NCBI GenBank assembly: GCA_024752435.1 | Contig: CP103023.1 | Location: forward strand, 1,364,001-1,428,000 | DNA length: 64,000 bases | DNA from: Allantophomopsis cytisporea | Taxonomy: Eukaryota; Ascomycota; Leotiomycetes; Phacidiales; Phacidiaceae | Reading direction: 5' to 3' | Shown here: piece by piece, positions 35,264 through 46,698 of the stretch | How the letters are laid out: the number at the start of each line of letters is the position of its first letter | How positions within the stretch are numbered: the first letter of the stretch is position 1 | Position numbers and translations under genes: made by a program | The notes under the pieces: model-generated | What the model saw: the letters and a program-made list of their open reading frames with translations, nothing else | Database searches by the model: none | What the model was told of the DNA's origin: nothing

Positions 35264-35948
35264 GCATTTTGAAGTTTTTGAAGTCCTTTTTGGTGGTGGG
35301 AGACTAGAGTAGCCAGTGACAAAGATCCCAAGGAGTCTCGGAATCTACCGACGAACGCTTTTGACCTCATGGAAGGAAGTGATACAATCATCATAATTGC
35401 AGCTGAAGAATGCAGACCTTATACAATCAAGGGGCGCTAGGTAAAGTAGGATAAGGAGGTTGAAAAGGTTGGGTAGAGTGAGTAAATTTGGCTACTATTG
35501 TATAATATCATTATCGAGATCACTTTTATTTAACACAATTTATATTATATCTGCTATAAAATTCGAGGGTTTTCTGACTTTCTGAAAGCTAGAAACATCT
35601 TCAATTCTATATTATACAACGCTATAAAAACCAAGAAATTCTCTTATTGTCTTATTTTGTACTGCGCAGTAAAACTACAGAGTTTCTTTTACCGGGTTAT
35701 AATTTCTTTCATCCACAAAACTTGTTTACTAAGACATTAAGTAGCTTCTTCTCCGGATTTTTTTCCCCATCACGTATTGACTAGCTGTGGATTCGACGGT
35801 GAGCACCTTGCAAGTCACTTTGATTCCACTCGGCTCGAGCCAGACTGACTCGGCATGCACGATTTTAAGAATATAGAGAAGGCAATTGCATTCAAGAGTA
35901 CTTCCATAGACTAAACTGCACCTTTTGAACAGCTGATGAGGTTGTTTT

Positions 35949-38021
35949 CTATTCAGTATCAGGAATATGTGCCGCAATTCGAATGTTTTTCAATCGAGAG
36001 CTAAATTGTTTGTCCTTCGCTTTCTCCATGTGCACTTCATCGAGGTTTGGAGTTCCATGCCATTCTGCCTTGAAGATAAAATCTAAGATGGGAAATGAAG
36101 AAATCTCCACGCGTGGAGGGCGAGTGATCACCCGCCATAGAAGCACAGCCCAGCAAAAACCCAGAGGTACGGCTTGAAGAACGCTATATAATATAACCAT
36201 TTGACGATCAATGATAAATCGTGTAGACGGTTTTGCTACTGAAGCGGTTGTGTAAAATTCGTTCGGTAGCAGGCGAAATGTATCTGTAGGTGAGTATTCT
36301 GGATTACCATAATTGTTGGCAGTGAAGAACCATGATGTAAACCCCAGGATCGACTTAAGTGTTCCGTATGCTTCCACATGCCAATCATGCTCGCTCAGGC
36401 CTTCGTTATGGTTCCAGAATAGGAAGGTTATGGAGGAGACGGGAGGCAATCTTGCAGCTGTGTAATTGAGAAGCCATCCTAGGGCTATTTGGAAGTCTTG
36501 TACGTCAGTGAGCGGACTTAGAGTTGGCTTTGTTAGATCAGATACAGAGAGTATACTGTTGTTACTTCGGGCTCCGGTTACTATCGCTCCTCGACTGAAT
36601 ATCGTCATCTTAGTTGAAACATTTAGATAAGGACCCGAATCACGACATTGGCCATCCCTCACTCCGCTAGAACAGACGAAAACAGCTGTATTATCGATTG
36701 TTAGCCTATAATCTTGATTTGTTAATTGGTTTGAAGTTGAATTAGAACTTGCCTGCAATTATTGAGCCATTGGAGATGGTACTTTTCGCAACACACAATT
36801 GGAGACCAACAACAAATTCATCGTCTCCATAAGCAACACATTCACCAGGCTTAAAATTGTCACCAGCATCTAACCCCTCGTTGAATTCAACCTGACTGCT
36901 CGGAGAACTGTGTACGACAATCACAGGATCAGGATTCGAAGCTGGAGGGTTTGGATTAATGGACTGTGGTCCGCCTGGAAGGAGGTAAGATTCACATGAA
37001 CTATTGTTGGAATCGCAGATTATAGGATCAACCTTTGCTGAAAACTGTGGATTAAGGAGGAAAGTACTAGCAGTGGTAAGAGTCCAGTAGGAGACACTAT
37101 TGTTAACTGAACTTAGAGTCGGGGCCACGAACGAGCCATTGAATGAGCCAGTACCGGCTGTGACATTAAAGGTTAGACTGGGTTCGTAAAAGTTCCCCAA
37201 AGATGTGTTAACTGTCCACTCGTTAGCTACAAGGAATCTGAACGATCTATCAGAGGCAGGAGATCGAGCAAATAGTCCACGGCTCATCATTTCACCACTT
37301 GATTGATCAAAGCAACAATATCTGCCAACGATTTCCGCACTAGCAGAAGCTTACCGAACAACGCAATACCAGATAACCAAATGATGAGTGAAAATAACAC
37401 CCTAAACGTTCTATCAGCTTTAGATCTTCACTTCACTCGATAAACCAACCTAGTTAAAGCCCAAAATCTGTCTATAACCCTAGGCTTGCAACTAATAAGA
37501 AAGCCTAACAAGCCAAGGAGAGCGGTGGTAGGAGATAAAGAGAAGAAAGTCAAGAGAAACACGTCTTTAGAAACCGCTCCTGCAAGTGCCCATTCCAGAA
37601 TCTCAAATGTTTGCGCAACAGCAAAAGTAGTACATGTAGATGTCACTTTTTGTAAGGTGTTGAGAATAGCCAGTCCAGAGCTGAATCCAAGCCAAGAGGC
37701 GACGGGAGAATGGCTTCCATTTTTTGGAGAATTTGTAGGAAATGTAGTCTGAGAAAACCATATAGTAAGGGCGAAGAACGTAGTTGTGAACAAAACAACG
37801 AAAAAATGGGACCAATTGTCCTTGAACGTTTTAAAACAAGCTTGCAGAAGATTCAAGTGTTGCATTTTGATTGCTTCCTGCTTGTCATACTCTTTAAAAA
37901 GACTTGAGGCGCACAACTTTTCGGACACTGTGAGGGGGAGTATATACGACCAGCGCTGAAACAATTTGAAGTGGAATATGAGTGGGAAAAATGCAAGGGA
38001 ATTAGGTGAATGAATAGCCAT
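35949..38021 (-). CDS. Uncharacterised fungal membrane glycoprotein
   Basis: Five-part minus-strand layout solved as four introns-separated pieces: exons 38021-37450, 37401-37355, 37211-36753 and 36685-35949, giving 604 residues. N-terminal membrane segments (one near FFVVLFTTTFFALTIWF) are followed by the conserved LLTFFSLSPTTALLGLL block, a further helix split by intron 1 (ending LIIWLSGIALF), a large N-glycosylated extracellular domain (YEPSLTFNVTAGTGSFNGS; SYLLPGG; LNYTAA; ANNYGN; LPNEFYTTASVAKP), then a final helix and the cytosolic motif VEISSFPILDF. I recognise this as a widespread ascomycete family without known function. The third intron uses a GC donor. The start is uncertain: an in-frame ATG at 37865 would remove 52 residues. 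Intron 2 (143 nt) has an alternative acceptor. It is head-to-head with the secreted-protein gene at 39430. Confidence 0.82.
36686..36752 (-). other. GC-AG intron in the membrane glycoprotein gene
   Basis: The donor is G|GCAAGT, with a GCTAAC branch site and a ATACAG acceptor, 67 nt in all. Only this splice rebuilds the conserved IIA-x-VFVC junction in frame. The nearby GT (GTTCTA) would shift the frame. Confidence 0.75.
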
Positions 38022-39429
38022 TGCAAGGCTGAGTTACGGATATACGATGCAAGGCGTTCTGGCCTGATGGCTGATTCCGATGTGGTTGCCACACTGACCC
38101 ATGCGATGCTATCTTCTGTTAGGATATGAGCAACAGTTTACTTACTTTCAGATTGCAAGAGTTCCTTAACAGGCAATGGGCTGGCTTATACCACACTCTT
38201 CATATATACAAATAGCTGCAGAGTAGACCCTGCTTCCTCTCTCCAACCATTCCACCTCCGCGGCTCCGTTGAAACTGGTGAGGCTGGAGGTATCGACATG
38301 ATTAGTGCGCATCACCAACTATTCTCTTGTATATGACACAATGACCCTCCCGTCTTGGCGAGGTCTTCTCTCTGTGTTTTTTGTGTGTGTTTGTTTTGTT
38401 TTTCGGCCCCCTAGATTGGAACGCTTCGAGCACTTCCTGCATTGTGTGCAGCCTCAGTTGCATGTTAAGAGAAGCCATTTGTTGGAGAAATAAAAGTACA
38501 AAGCATAAATTTAAATTCCTACTCGCGTTACTCGGTTTCGCAAACACTCTTGCCTCAAGAACATCCACGTTTCGGACTTATTTATTATTGTTATATGATT
38601 GCTGAATGTTGGTTCGGCTAATAATAGTAGAGCCAAGAAGCTATGCCCCAAAAACATCTTATATCTAGAAAATAGCCAGAACAGCTACATCAAGAACGAT
38701 TGTTGCAAGGAATGTTCTACTTAACCTCTCCGACCCTAAAGTTTTGTTCGTGCTAGAAGTCACTCGAGGCAAGCGACATCACCCAGAGGAATGAGGATGA
38801 TACGTTCATTATTCTCGGTCTCATAGGCTAATCGAATGTGAAGCTAAATGTGACTGACAAGGCTGAAGCTGAAATAGTATCTCCAAATATGATTGCCGAG
38901 GCCCATGGAGCCTTTCATATCATATCTATACATCATAAGAGGATGAAAAAAGTTAAGGAATAAAATGATTTCGAGTAGAAACCTTTCAAATGAGAGAGCT
39001 GAAACTTTCGGTATATTAGAACCTATCTCATAGAAGACAAGCTTTCTGTCTCTACCGCAAGCTGAACATGAACAAAAAGGTAAGGCCTATGTAAGAGGTT
39101 GATATAATTAGTCGAGGCGCAGAATTGTGGGGTCTATCGATGCTGACCGGACAACGACATGACCAAATGGGCTGCATGTAGAAAGGGTGACACAAAGCCT
39201 TGTCTTACAATCGTTATCGCTGACATGATTATTGATATAATGTAACAGCCTTGAAAGTACTTTTGCGGCTCTAAACAGAATCATTGGAAGTCTTAAAGGT
39301 AGATGGCGCCCGCAAAAGTGGATAAATATACGGTTGCTTGGCAAGCCTTACCTAAACTCATATGCAAGGATATTAGCTTAAGCATTGAATACATGCGCGA
39401 CGCTCTCACCACTTATTTTACCTTTCAAG
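38022..39429. other. Shared upstream region of two divergent genes
   Basis: About 1.4 kb between the starts of the membrane glycoprotein gene (minus) and the secreted-protein gene (plus). AT-rich; a TATA-like ATATATACAAAT occurs at about 38201-38212. Short frames have no recognisable product. It probably carries both promoters. Confidence 0.5.
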
Positions 39430-40515
39430 ATGCAAAAACTAACTTGGACTTTAATTTTCTTTGTGGCAATTTGTAGCAATTCTCAAGCTCTCAAGTGGTC
39501 AGGACCACAACCAACGAACCTAGATTCCAATGTTATTGGTGCTCAAGCACCAAGACCGACGGCTTCAGCACAGCTATTGAGAAGGGCCTCCAGTGAACAA
39601 TCAGATACCTGTGCCTATAAGGGCGGGGATTCTTGTAAGAACTTCAAAGCCAACGAAAAACAAAACGCTAACATAGTATCTTCGCAGTTTCGCCTTTGAC
39701 CTGCCAGATAGGAGATGTTTGTGGCTATGAAAGTGCATTTGGCTGGTGGGGTTGTTGCGCTGGAGCTACCACTGCTGCCGATGGTTCAATTGAGGGAAGC
39801 ACCGACTGCAATGTACGAACATCGTGCATGGATCTTGCAGAAGCCTCCAGTTCCCGATGCGAAACTACATGCATCTCTGATTCCATGGTTTTGGCCTGGT
39901 AAGTTGATCTATTCGAAGTCGCAAGATGCTGGAGAAAATATCACTTGACCTTTACTCACTCTATGTAGCACTGATCCCACTTTCCAGTTTTGTGCTACAG
40001 CTATACTCGGTGAAACTGAAGATAATCCTGCGCTCACTCTTCTTGGCTGTATGTCAACTGCGGTTGTTGGAAACGGACTCTGGTTTGCTCAAGAGCCAAT
40101 GAGCGGAGTAGGTGGAGGTGCCGGTATTCCGGATCCAAATTTTGGCTTAACAAGCTTATTCGTGAACGTAACTGGGTCCACTACCCAAGATTCAAATGAC
40201 TCTGGTGGGTTCTCTGAAGCCCTCGCACCGAATAATCCAGGTGGCGGGATAAGCACCACTACTGGAGATTCAAATATATCTGGTGAGACTTCTATATACG
40301 ACACAAAAGGAAGCCCGACGAGCAGCACTACCAGTTCTTCGATTGTTCAAGTGTCGTCCTTGGCTGAGACACCATTGTCGAGCTCAGGGCCTATAGGAAC
40401 GACAACTCGTTCTTCTGGTGTTTCCTTACAAGAACTATCCCAGGAAAACAGCGTATTGCTGAAAAATCTGTTCATCTTTCAGTTGGTTTTATGCTGGACA
40501 ATTTTTGCATTGTAA
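39430..40515 (+). CDS. Secreted Cys-rich protein with Ser/Thr stalk, probably membrane- or GPI-anchored
   Basis: Three exons, 39430-39634, 39688-39898 and 39969-40515, give 320 residues. The start at 39430 places a clear signal peptide first (MQKLTWTLIFFVAICSNSQA); an in-frame ATG 15 codons earlier would weaken it. Next come a KWSGP motif, a Cys-rich module (TCAYKGG...LTCQIGDVCGYES...WWGCC...CMDL...CETTC...CTDPTFQFC), a Ser/Thr/Gly-rich stretch and a hydrophobic C-terminus (NLFIFQLVLCWTIFAL) suited to a GPI signal or membrane anchor. I recognise the overall pattern from many ascomycete surface proteins of unknown function. Both introns (53 and 70 nt) have GTAAGA/GTAAGT donors, and the joins place cysteines at family positions. 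Its location in a gene-poor AT-rich area is effector-like, but no function can be claimed. Confidence 0.82.
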
Positions 40516-43309
40516 CAAGTAGGGAAAACGTCTGACTTATTTAATAGATTGAGGTGATTAGATATTCTCAGAGACATCTTGAGACCTCTCATTCTACAAG
40601 CAGAAATGTGTAAAATCTACTAATACGATAGTAGTGGAGGTTCTCTTATACTTGTTTCTGTCCTCTTATATATGCGTGTCTGGTGAGCTGTTAGAAACCA
40701 CGATGAGAGGTGTTGTCTTAAGCAATTGCCTAGTCACTTAGCTATCCAAGAATGCATTTTCTGCAACACGAAGTTGTTTTCTCATCGTTGTGAAGTGGGC
40801 CTTTCATCACGACAATCTATCCGATTACTTTCTGTAATGGCAAGAGAATACTTATTTCTCTTCTTCATTTCCTCTCGCCATTATTCTTTTGTGTATATAG
40901 ATGAATGGTGCTGTTCTTATTGTTAATTTAATCAATTCTAGAACTTGACAGCTCTTAGGCATTCTGAAGTTCCTTGGTTTATCTTCCCAAGTCCGTTCAA
41001 TAGATATTTGTTCACAGAGATTGGATGAGTGTTGGTATGCCCTTGTGATCCTAAAGCCTTAATAATGTACTTTCGATGCTGTATTATAAAATAGATAATA
41101 AGCCCTCTTGCGTTCTTTACACTCCTGGATTTTTTAGATGAAACGATAAGGAATATTCTTGTCATAGTTTGTGAGATGTAATTGTCAAGTCCTTTTTGTT
41201 GTATGTCTTATCAGATTAGGAAGGTTTTTACGTGACGTATTAATCACAAACTGCTGAACAAAAAGCATATCGTCATAATTTCTTTTTCGAGCTCGAACAA
41301 CGTCAGCATATGGCCATCAATTGGGTCTCTTTTTTCTTTTTTCCCCTCTTTTCTGTAAAAAGGTTGAGGGGAATTCTGGCTCAAGCTCTGGAAGGTTGAT
41401 TATCCCTAGGAGGAAGCCTTGTATGCATACTTATCTTCATATTATTATTATTATCAATATTGAATTTGAACAATACACACGTCGAGTACTGCCCAGACAG
41501 AGCTCTCCATCTCTTACTATAATTTCTGTGAACCAATGGTTGTGGGAAAACAAAATGTGGAGTAAACATTAGACTTCACTTTAATTCTTAATTTAACTAC
41601 GAGCACCACCGTAGTCCCACTTTTCATTCAAACAATCTAGTCAATACGTAGAACCATGATATAAATTGATTCTTTACTACCCCGCTCAGAGAAAGAAGAG
41701 AGGGGAAACTACTTTTCGCCATTTAATATCTTGAAGTACCTTGAATACCTAGTTGGTAGGTACATAAAGCTTCACAGTAATTGACCCCAGAATCGTTTCC
41801 ATACCGCACATGAAACAGCAAATATCTGCCTTTCCGGAAATTACTATGCAAAAGTCATGTGTTCCCCATGACAATTCGGAGCCCCCGCGTCAACTCCGCA
41901 AAAAGGTGTTCCAGTACCCATGGAAAAGGAATGCGGCTTTCCGTGGGGACCGGGTGAATTGTTGATATCCCACATTTCTCACACTGGTACCCTGAAGCGA
42001 TGTGGCTGTTCGTGTGACTTCTTACCCTATGAATAACCTTGTCCGTCCTCTGTACAACTCTTGTTACGAGCAAGTACCACGTCGGGATCATGGACCCCCA
42101 AATCAATAGGAGATTCTGATGCATGGGTTGTATGGGGGCATGTAGCACATTGTACCCTCCGCATCGGACTGCCGTATAAGATTTTCTTTTTGTGATGCGC
42201 TGAGGAATGTTGTATCGTTTTGTATGGATGATTCGTGTATGCGGTTTGTGGGAGGCCTGGGCTATATATCGATGATGCCTTGAGGATGATTGTTATGTCC
42301 ATTCTGGTGCTTGCTGGCTCTGTTGGTAGACCAGTGTCGAGGAAGAGATGAGGGAAAAGTCATGGAGGTCTTGTGGTTGGATATATGTACAATACCTGTC
42401 TGTACAGTCGGGAGTCTGGACCCTTCATCTCAGCGAACTTGGCTGCTTATGCAAGGGCAAGACTGCGAATTAATATGCGCTTCATGATTACAGTCATCCG
42501 GGAAAGCAACAATCAGAAGGTGTTTTGCTCTGAACTCAGCATCAACGAATAATTACAAATCTCAAACCTCGTCAGGAATTGCATTCTTCTCCGATTGGTT
42601 TCGGTCATCTCTGGAAAAGTGAGCAGGTGGGAAGCCACATAAGTCTTACTCTTAAAGTTCGATTGTAGCGGTCAGGAAGCTCAAGTAAAATTCAATTCTT
42701 GCCCGCCACAGAGAAAACCTCACGATCTTCCGGAAAGGATCCTCCACAAGTACCTATTCCCCATACTCCGTACACCAGTTGCCCACCACACATTCCAGAG
42801 AATCACGAACTGTGAAGCTTCCAGAGTGTGCGAGTGGAATGAAGATATTTGCATCATTGTTTTCTACGCTTGATCTCTTTATCTCTGACAAATAATCGCG
42901 GTGTTTGTTCGCCTTGGTCCCACTTTAAAGCGACATCATCGCGCGCATTGACAGAAAAGTAACGAATGCTCGTCACTCCCCGGGACTTGCCTTACATACC
43001 GCTGCGCACTTCAATCCCCTTGACTTTGACAGTAGTGACACTTCTCTTTCAACCTTAAGGATAAACCAACAAAAGCACCAAGAAACGACAGAGCAAGAAA
43101 ATCAAAGTGATCGAGTTCTCACCGTTGCCCTTCAGTCGAGAAACTTTGTGGGAGCACTTTAGCCTTACGTCCGGAATAGTACAAGGTCCGTATCTATTCC
43201 ACTTCACTAGTCGCATGATTTAAATATCCATAAGAGCGTCTGAAGGCACCTTGCAACTGCAAATGATTTACGGCTGACACTGCCATTATATACAGACTCA
43301 AGGAATAGA
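40516..43309. other. Intergenic region upstream of trehalase
   Basis: About 2.8 kb. The first half (to about 41700) is AT-rich with no gene. From about 42500 the composition becomes mixed, and it probably contains the trehalase promoter and leader, including a CCCCT at 43016-43020. Frames such as 41855-42302 (minus) have no family signature. Confidence 0.45.
43016..43020 (-). promoter_or_regulatory. Candidate stress response element (AGGGG) upstream of trehalase
   Basis: CCCCT on the plus strand, AGGGG on the minus strand, 290 bp before the trehalase ATG. STRE pentamers control trehalose genes in yeast, but a 5-base match is weak evidence. Confidence 0.25.
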
Positions 43310-45744
43310 ATGAGCGCGCAACAAAATGGCCGCAAGCAACGCGCTGGCTCTGGAGATGTAGATCCTTTCTCAGCTGCTCATATATACTATGGTAATGAGA
43401 CAGATGCGAAATTGAAGGCACACCACGCTAGAACGAGAACATTCTCTACTGTACGGGCCCCTGATCGATTTTAAACTGCTCGGCTGACAGCTATGACAGA
43501 ATGTCAGCTCTACTTCACACAGAAGCGTGGACAGATTTGGACCGCGCGATCCTATCCGCCGTGGAAGTCATGGTACGTTGGGCAGTTTATGGTGACTAGG
43601 CGATCAATGGCTCACGAAGCAAATCAGATGAGACTACTCTCCAGTCTAGACGGTTCCTAGTCCATGTTGATGAGACTCTCGAGTCATTGTCGAACCAGGA
43701 AGATACCGATGGGAACATGCAGATCACAATTGAGGACAGTGGACCAAAAGTATGTCTATTCAATACCTGAGAACTTACCTTTGATTATCATATACTGATT
43801 TGGGTTGAAAAAGGTTCTGTCTCTAGGTACTGCTGCTTCCAATGGCTTCAACCGATTCGATATTCGTGGCACATACATGCTTAGCAACCTGCTGCAGGAG
43901 TTGACTCTGGCGAAGGAATATGGCCGAAAACAGATCGTGTTGGATGAATCACGTCTGAATGAGAACCCCGTAAATCGATTATCTCGACTTATCAAGGACT
44001 CATTCTGGGCCGGTCTTACAAGAGTTATCGACGGTTCTGTTATTGAAGTTGCTGGTCGAGATCCTAAAGATTGGACCGATGATCCAAGACCACGTATCTA
44101 CATTCCTCGAGGAGCTCCGGAGCAACATGCGTACTACACCCAGGTCGCTATCGATAGACCAGAGGTTCGCTTGGACGTGCAATGGCTCCCAGAAAAGATT
44201 ACCCCAGAGAGTGTCAGAGACATGAACTCGAAGCCTGGATTATTGGCAGTAGCTATGGAGAAGTTTACAAAGGAGGATGGAACAGAGAGTTTGAGAGGAG
44301 TTCCTTTCGTGGTACCGGGAGGACGTTTTAACGAGTTGTACGGATGGGATTCTTATATGGAGTCCTTGGGTCTCCTTGTTAATGACAAGGTACATCTAGC
44401 CAAGGCCATGGTTCAGAACTTCTGTTTCTGTATCGAGCATTACGGAAAGATCCTCAACGCCACCAGATCCTATTACCTTTGCAGATCGCAACCACCATTC
44501 CTGACCGATATGGCCCTTCGAGTCTACGAGAAGATCAAGCACGAACCAGGAGCTCTCGAGTTCTTGCGAACTGCTATTCTTGCAGCCATCAAAGAATACC
44601 ATAGTGTTTGGGTCGCTGCTCCACGTCTTGATCCAGTCACCGGCCTGTCCAGATACAGACCAGAAGGTCAAGGTGTACCACCAGAGACCGAAGCATCTCA
44701 CTTTGTTCATATCCTCGAACCATATTACAAGAAGCACAACATGACTTTCAAGGAGTTTGTACATGCATACAACCACAGATTGGTTGATGAGCCAGAGCTC
44801 GATGAGTACTTCCTCCACGACCGTGCAGTCAGAGAGTCTGGCCACGATACTTCCTACCGTTTGGAGAAGGTGTGCGCCAACTTAGCTACGATTGATCTTA
44901 ACTCTTTGCTCTACAAGTACGAGACCGATATTGCCCGCACAATCCGCAATGTTTTCAACGATAAACTAGTTATTCCTGCGGAGTTTTGTGTGGGGTCTTT
45001 GACGCCAAACTCTGTTGAATCGTCAGCTGTCTGGGATCGCCGTGCAAAGAAGCGTAAGGCCGCTATTGACAAGTACCTTTGGAACGCTGAGAAGGGTATG
45101 TACTTCGACTATAATACCGAAAAGAAAGAACAGTGTGTCTATGAGTCTTGTACCACTTTCTGGGCAATGTGGGCTGGTGTCTCAACACCCAAGCAAGCTG
45201 CCATCATGGTTGTCAAAGCCCTCCCAAAGTTTGAGGCCTTTGGTGGATTACTCTCCGGAACCGAGGAATCTCGTGGTGTCACAGGACTTGAGCGACCAAA
45301 CCGACAGTGGGATTTTCCCTACGGATGGGCACCCCAACAAATGCTGGCGTGGACAGGTCTTCAACGTTATGGATACCAGGAGGATGCTGAGCGATTGGCT
45401 TACAAGTGGTTGTTCATGATTACCAAGGCTTTTGTTGATTTCAATGGCGTTGTCGTTGAGAAATACGATGTCACAAGACCCGTGGATCCTCATCGTGTGG
45501 ATGCTGAGTATGGCAACCAGGGACTGGACTTCAAGGGTGTTGCTAAGGAGGGGTGAGTTTTCCATGTCCCAGAAGCTTTAGGACGATTTTACTGACAGAT
45601 CATAGTTTCGGTTGGGTGAATGCTAGTTATGTCTACGGTTTGCAGATTTGCAATGCTCATATGCGAAGAGCTTTGGGCGCCTGCACTCCTTACGATACGT
45701 TTGTCAAAGCTACAGGGGATCCCGTGACTCCAGACGAGATCTAA
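43310..45744 (+). CDS. NTH1: Neutral trehalase (GH37), cytosolic
   Basis: Five exons, 43310-43450, 43500-43572, 43628-43749, 43814-45552 and 45606-45744, give 737 residues. It hydrolyses trehalose to two glucoses in the cytosol. No signal peptide is seen. The N-terminal regulatory part has RTRTFS (to Ser46) and RRGSHDE (Ser70), matching sites phosphorylated by protein kinase A in neutral trehalases. A Ca-binding loop DTDGNMQITIED lies at 97-108. Both family signatures are present: PGGRFNELYGWDSY (280-293) and QWDFPYGWAPQQ (610-621). Length is normal for the family. The short exons 2 and 3 were placed because only those joins rebuild RRGSHDET and the calcium loop. Family knowledge: phosphorylation, 14-3-3 binding and Ca activate the yeast enzyme during stress recovery and germination. 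Confidence 0.96.
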
Positions 45745-46132
45745 GCCTGACCAAATCTACTCAATAACATCCTTGCTTTATCTCGCTGTTCGAAGCAGAT
45801 CATGTTCACCTCATTAACCCCATCATCCACGCCAAACTCGATCTACGAAAGAATACCAGGCTTTCGTTATTACTATTGGGGATATTTGATAGATGAAGCG
45901 TGTATGGTCATAGATCTGGGTTTTGGGTGAAGTCCAATCAAATTTGTTTTCTCTAAAGAGCTTTGGCGTCCCGGTGGATCATGCGGTAACGCGACACTTG
46001 CATTTGTAGACGTGTGGCTATAGCTTGATATCATGCTTAAAGAATTACCACTAGATCGAACACTGATGTAGTAGGTGTTCGATGATGGTGGATATTGTGA
46101 TTATTCGAGTGAAAATTCAAAGTCACAGCAGC

Positions 46133-46432
46133 TCAAGCTTCTCGAACGCTACGGAGGCGAATTGGCCCTTTGACGTTTGCCAATCCTTCACCTAGATCAC
46201 CATTCAGAACTTTGCCTTTTTGAAGAACCTCTACTTCTTCGCGATCTCGCATTCCCGCGGCTACTTTTCTGATAGCTGGCATAGCCTCGCGCCATTCGGA
46301 GTATCCAAGTGATGAGAGTTCTGGGAAGGTTAAGGCTCGTGCCACTTCTGACGGGCAAAGCGTTTTAGGGTAATCGCGAGTAGATAATAGATGTGCAAGT
46401 TTTGATTGCAGTATTTCGAGAGTTTCTGACAT
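46133..46432 (-). CDS. Small DUF3253 protein
   Basis: A 99-residue single-exon protein. The ATG at 46432 starts MSETLEILQSKLAH; the frame extends upstream only through non-ATG codons. The fold resembles a winged helix: TLCPSEVARAL, then EWREAMPAIRKVAAGM, then EVEVLQKGKVL and the C-terminal GPIRLR. These are hallmarks of DUF3253, a family best known from bacteria and of unknown function. It is divergent from UTP15 with 266 bp between the two starts, so they may share a promoter. The bacterial-type distribution leaves room for old horizontal transfer, which only a tree could test. Confidence 0.85.
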   Translation of the reverse strand: MSETLEILQSKLAHLLSTRDYPKTLCPSEVARALTFPELSSLGYSEWREAMPAIRKVAAGMRDREEVEVLQKGKVLNGDLGEGLANVKGPIRLRSVREA

Positions 46433-46698
46433 TGTATACTCTATAGTGGAGATTTGGGACAATTTATAGATTGAGGTCTAGTATTCAATCAAGAGATGAT
46501 GTTGGTGACCTGAATCGTTGATATTCACTAGTCCAATGCCTGAGGCATAAAATACAGGGATGTCCCAGCCAGCGGGATCTAACTTGGCCGCGCTCTTAAC
46601 TTTTTTATGTTTTCGCATCAAATCCATCGTTATTTTGCGCGCGGATTGGAATTTCAATCGCAACATTTCGACCACCCGCAATCTATGCCCGCGACGAA

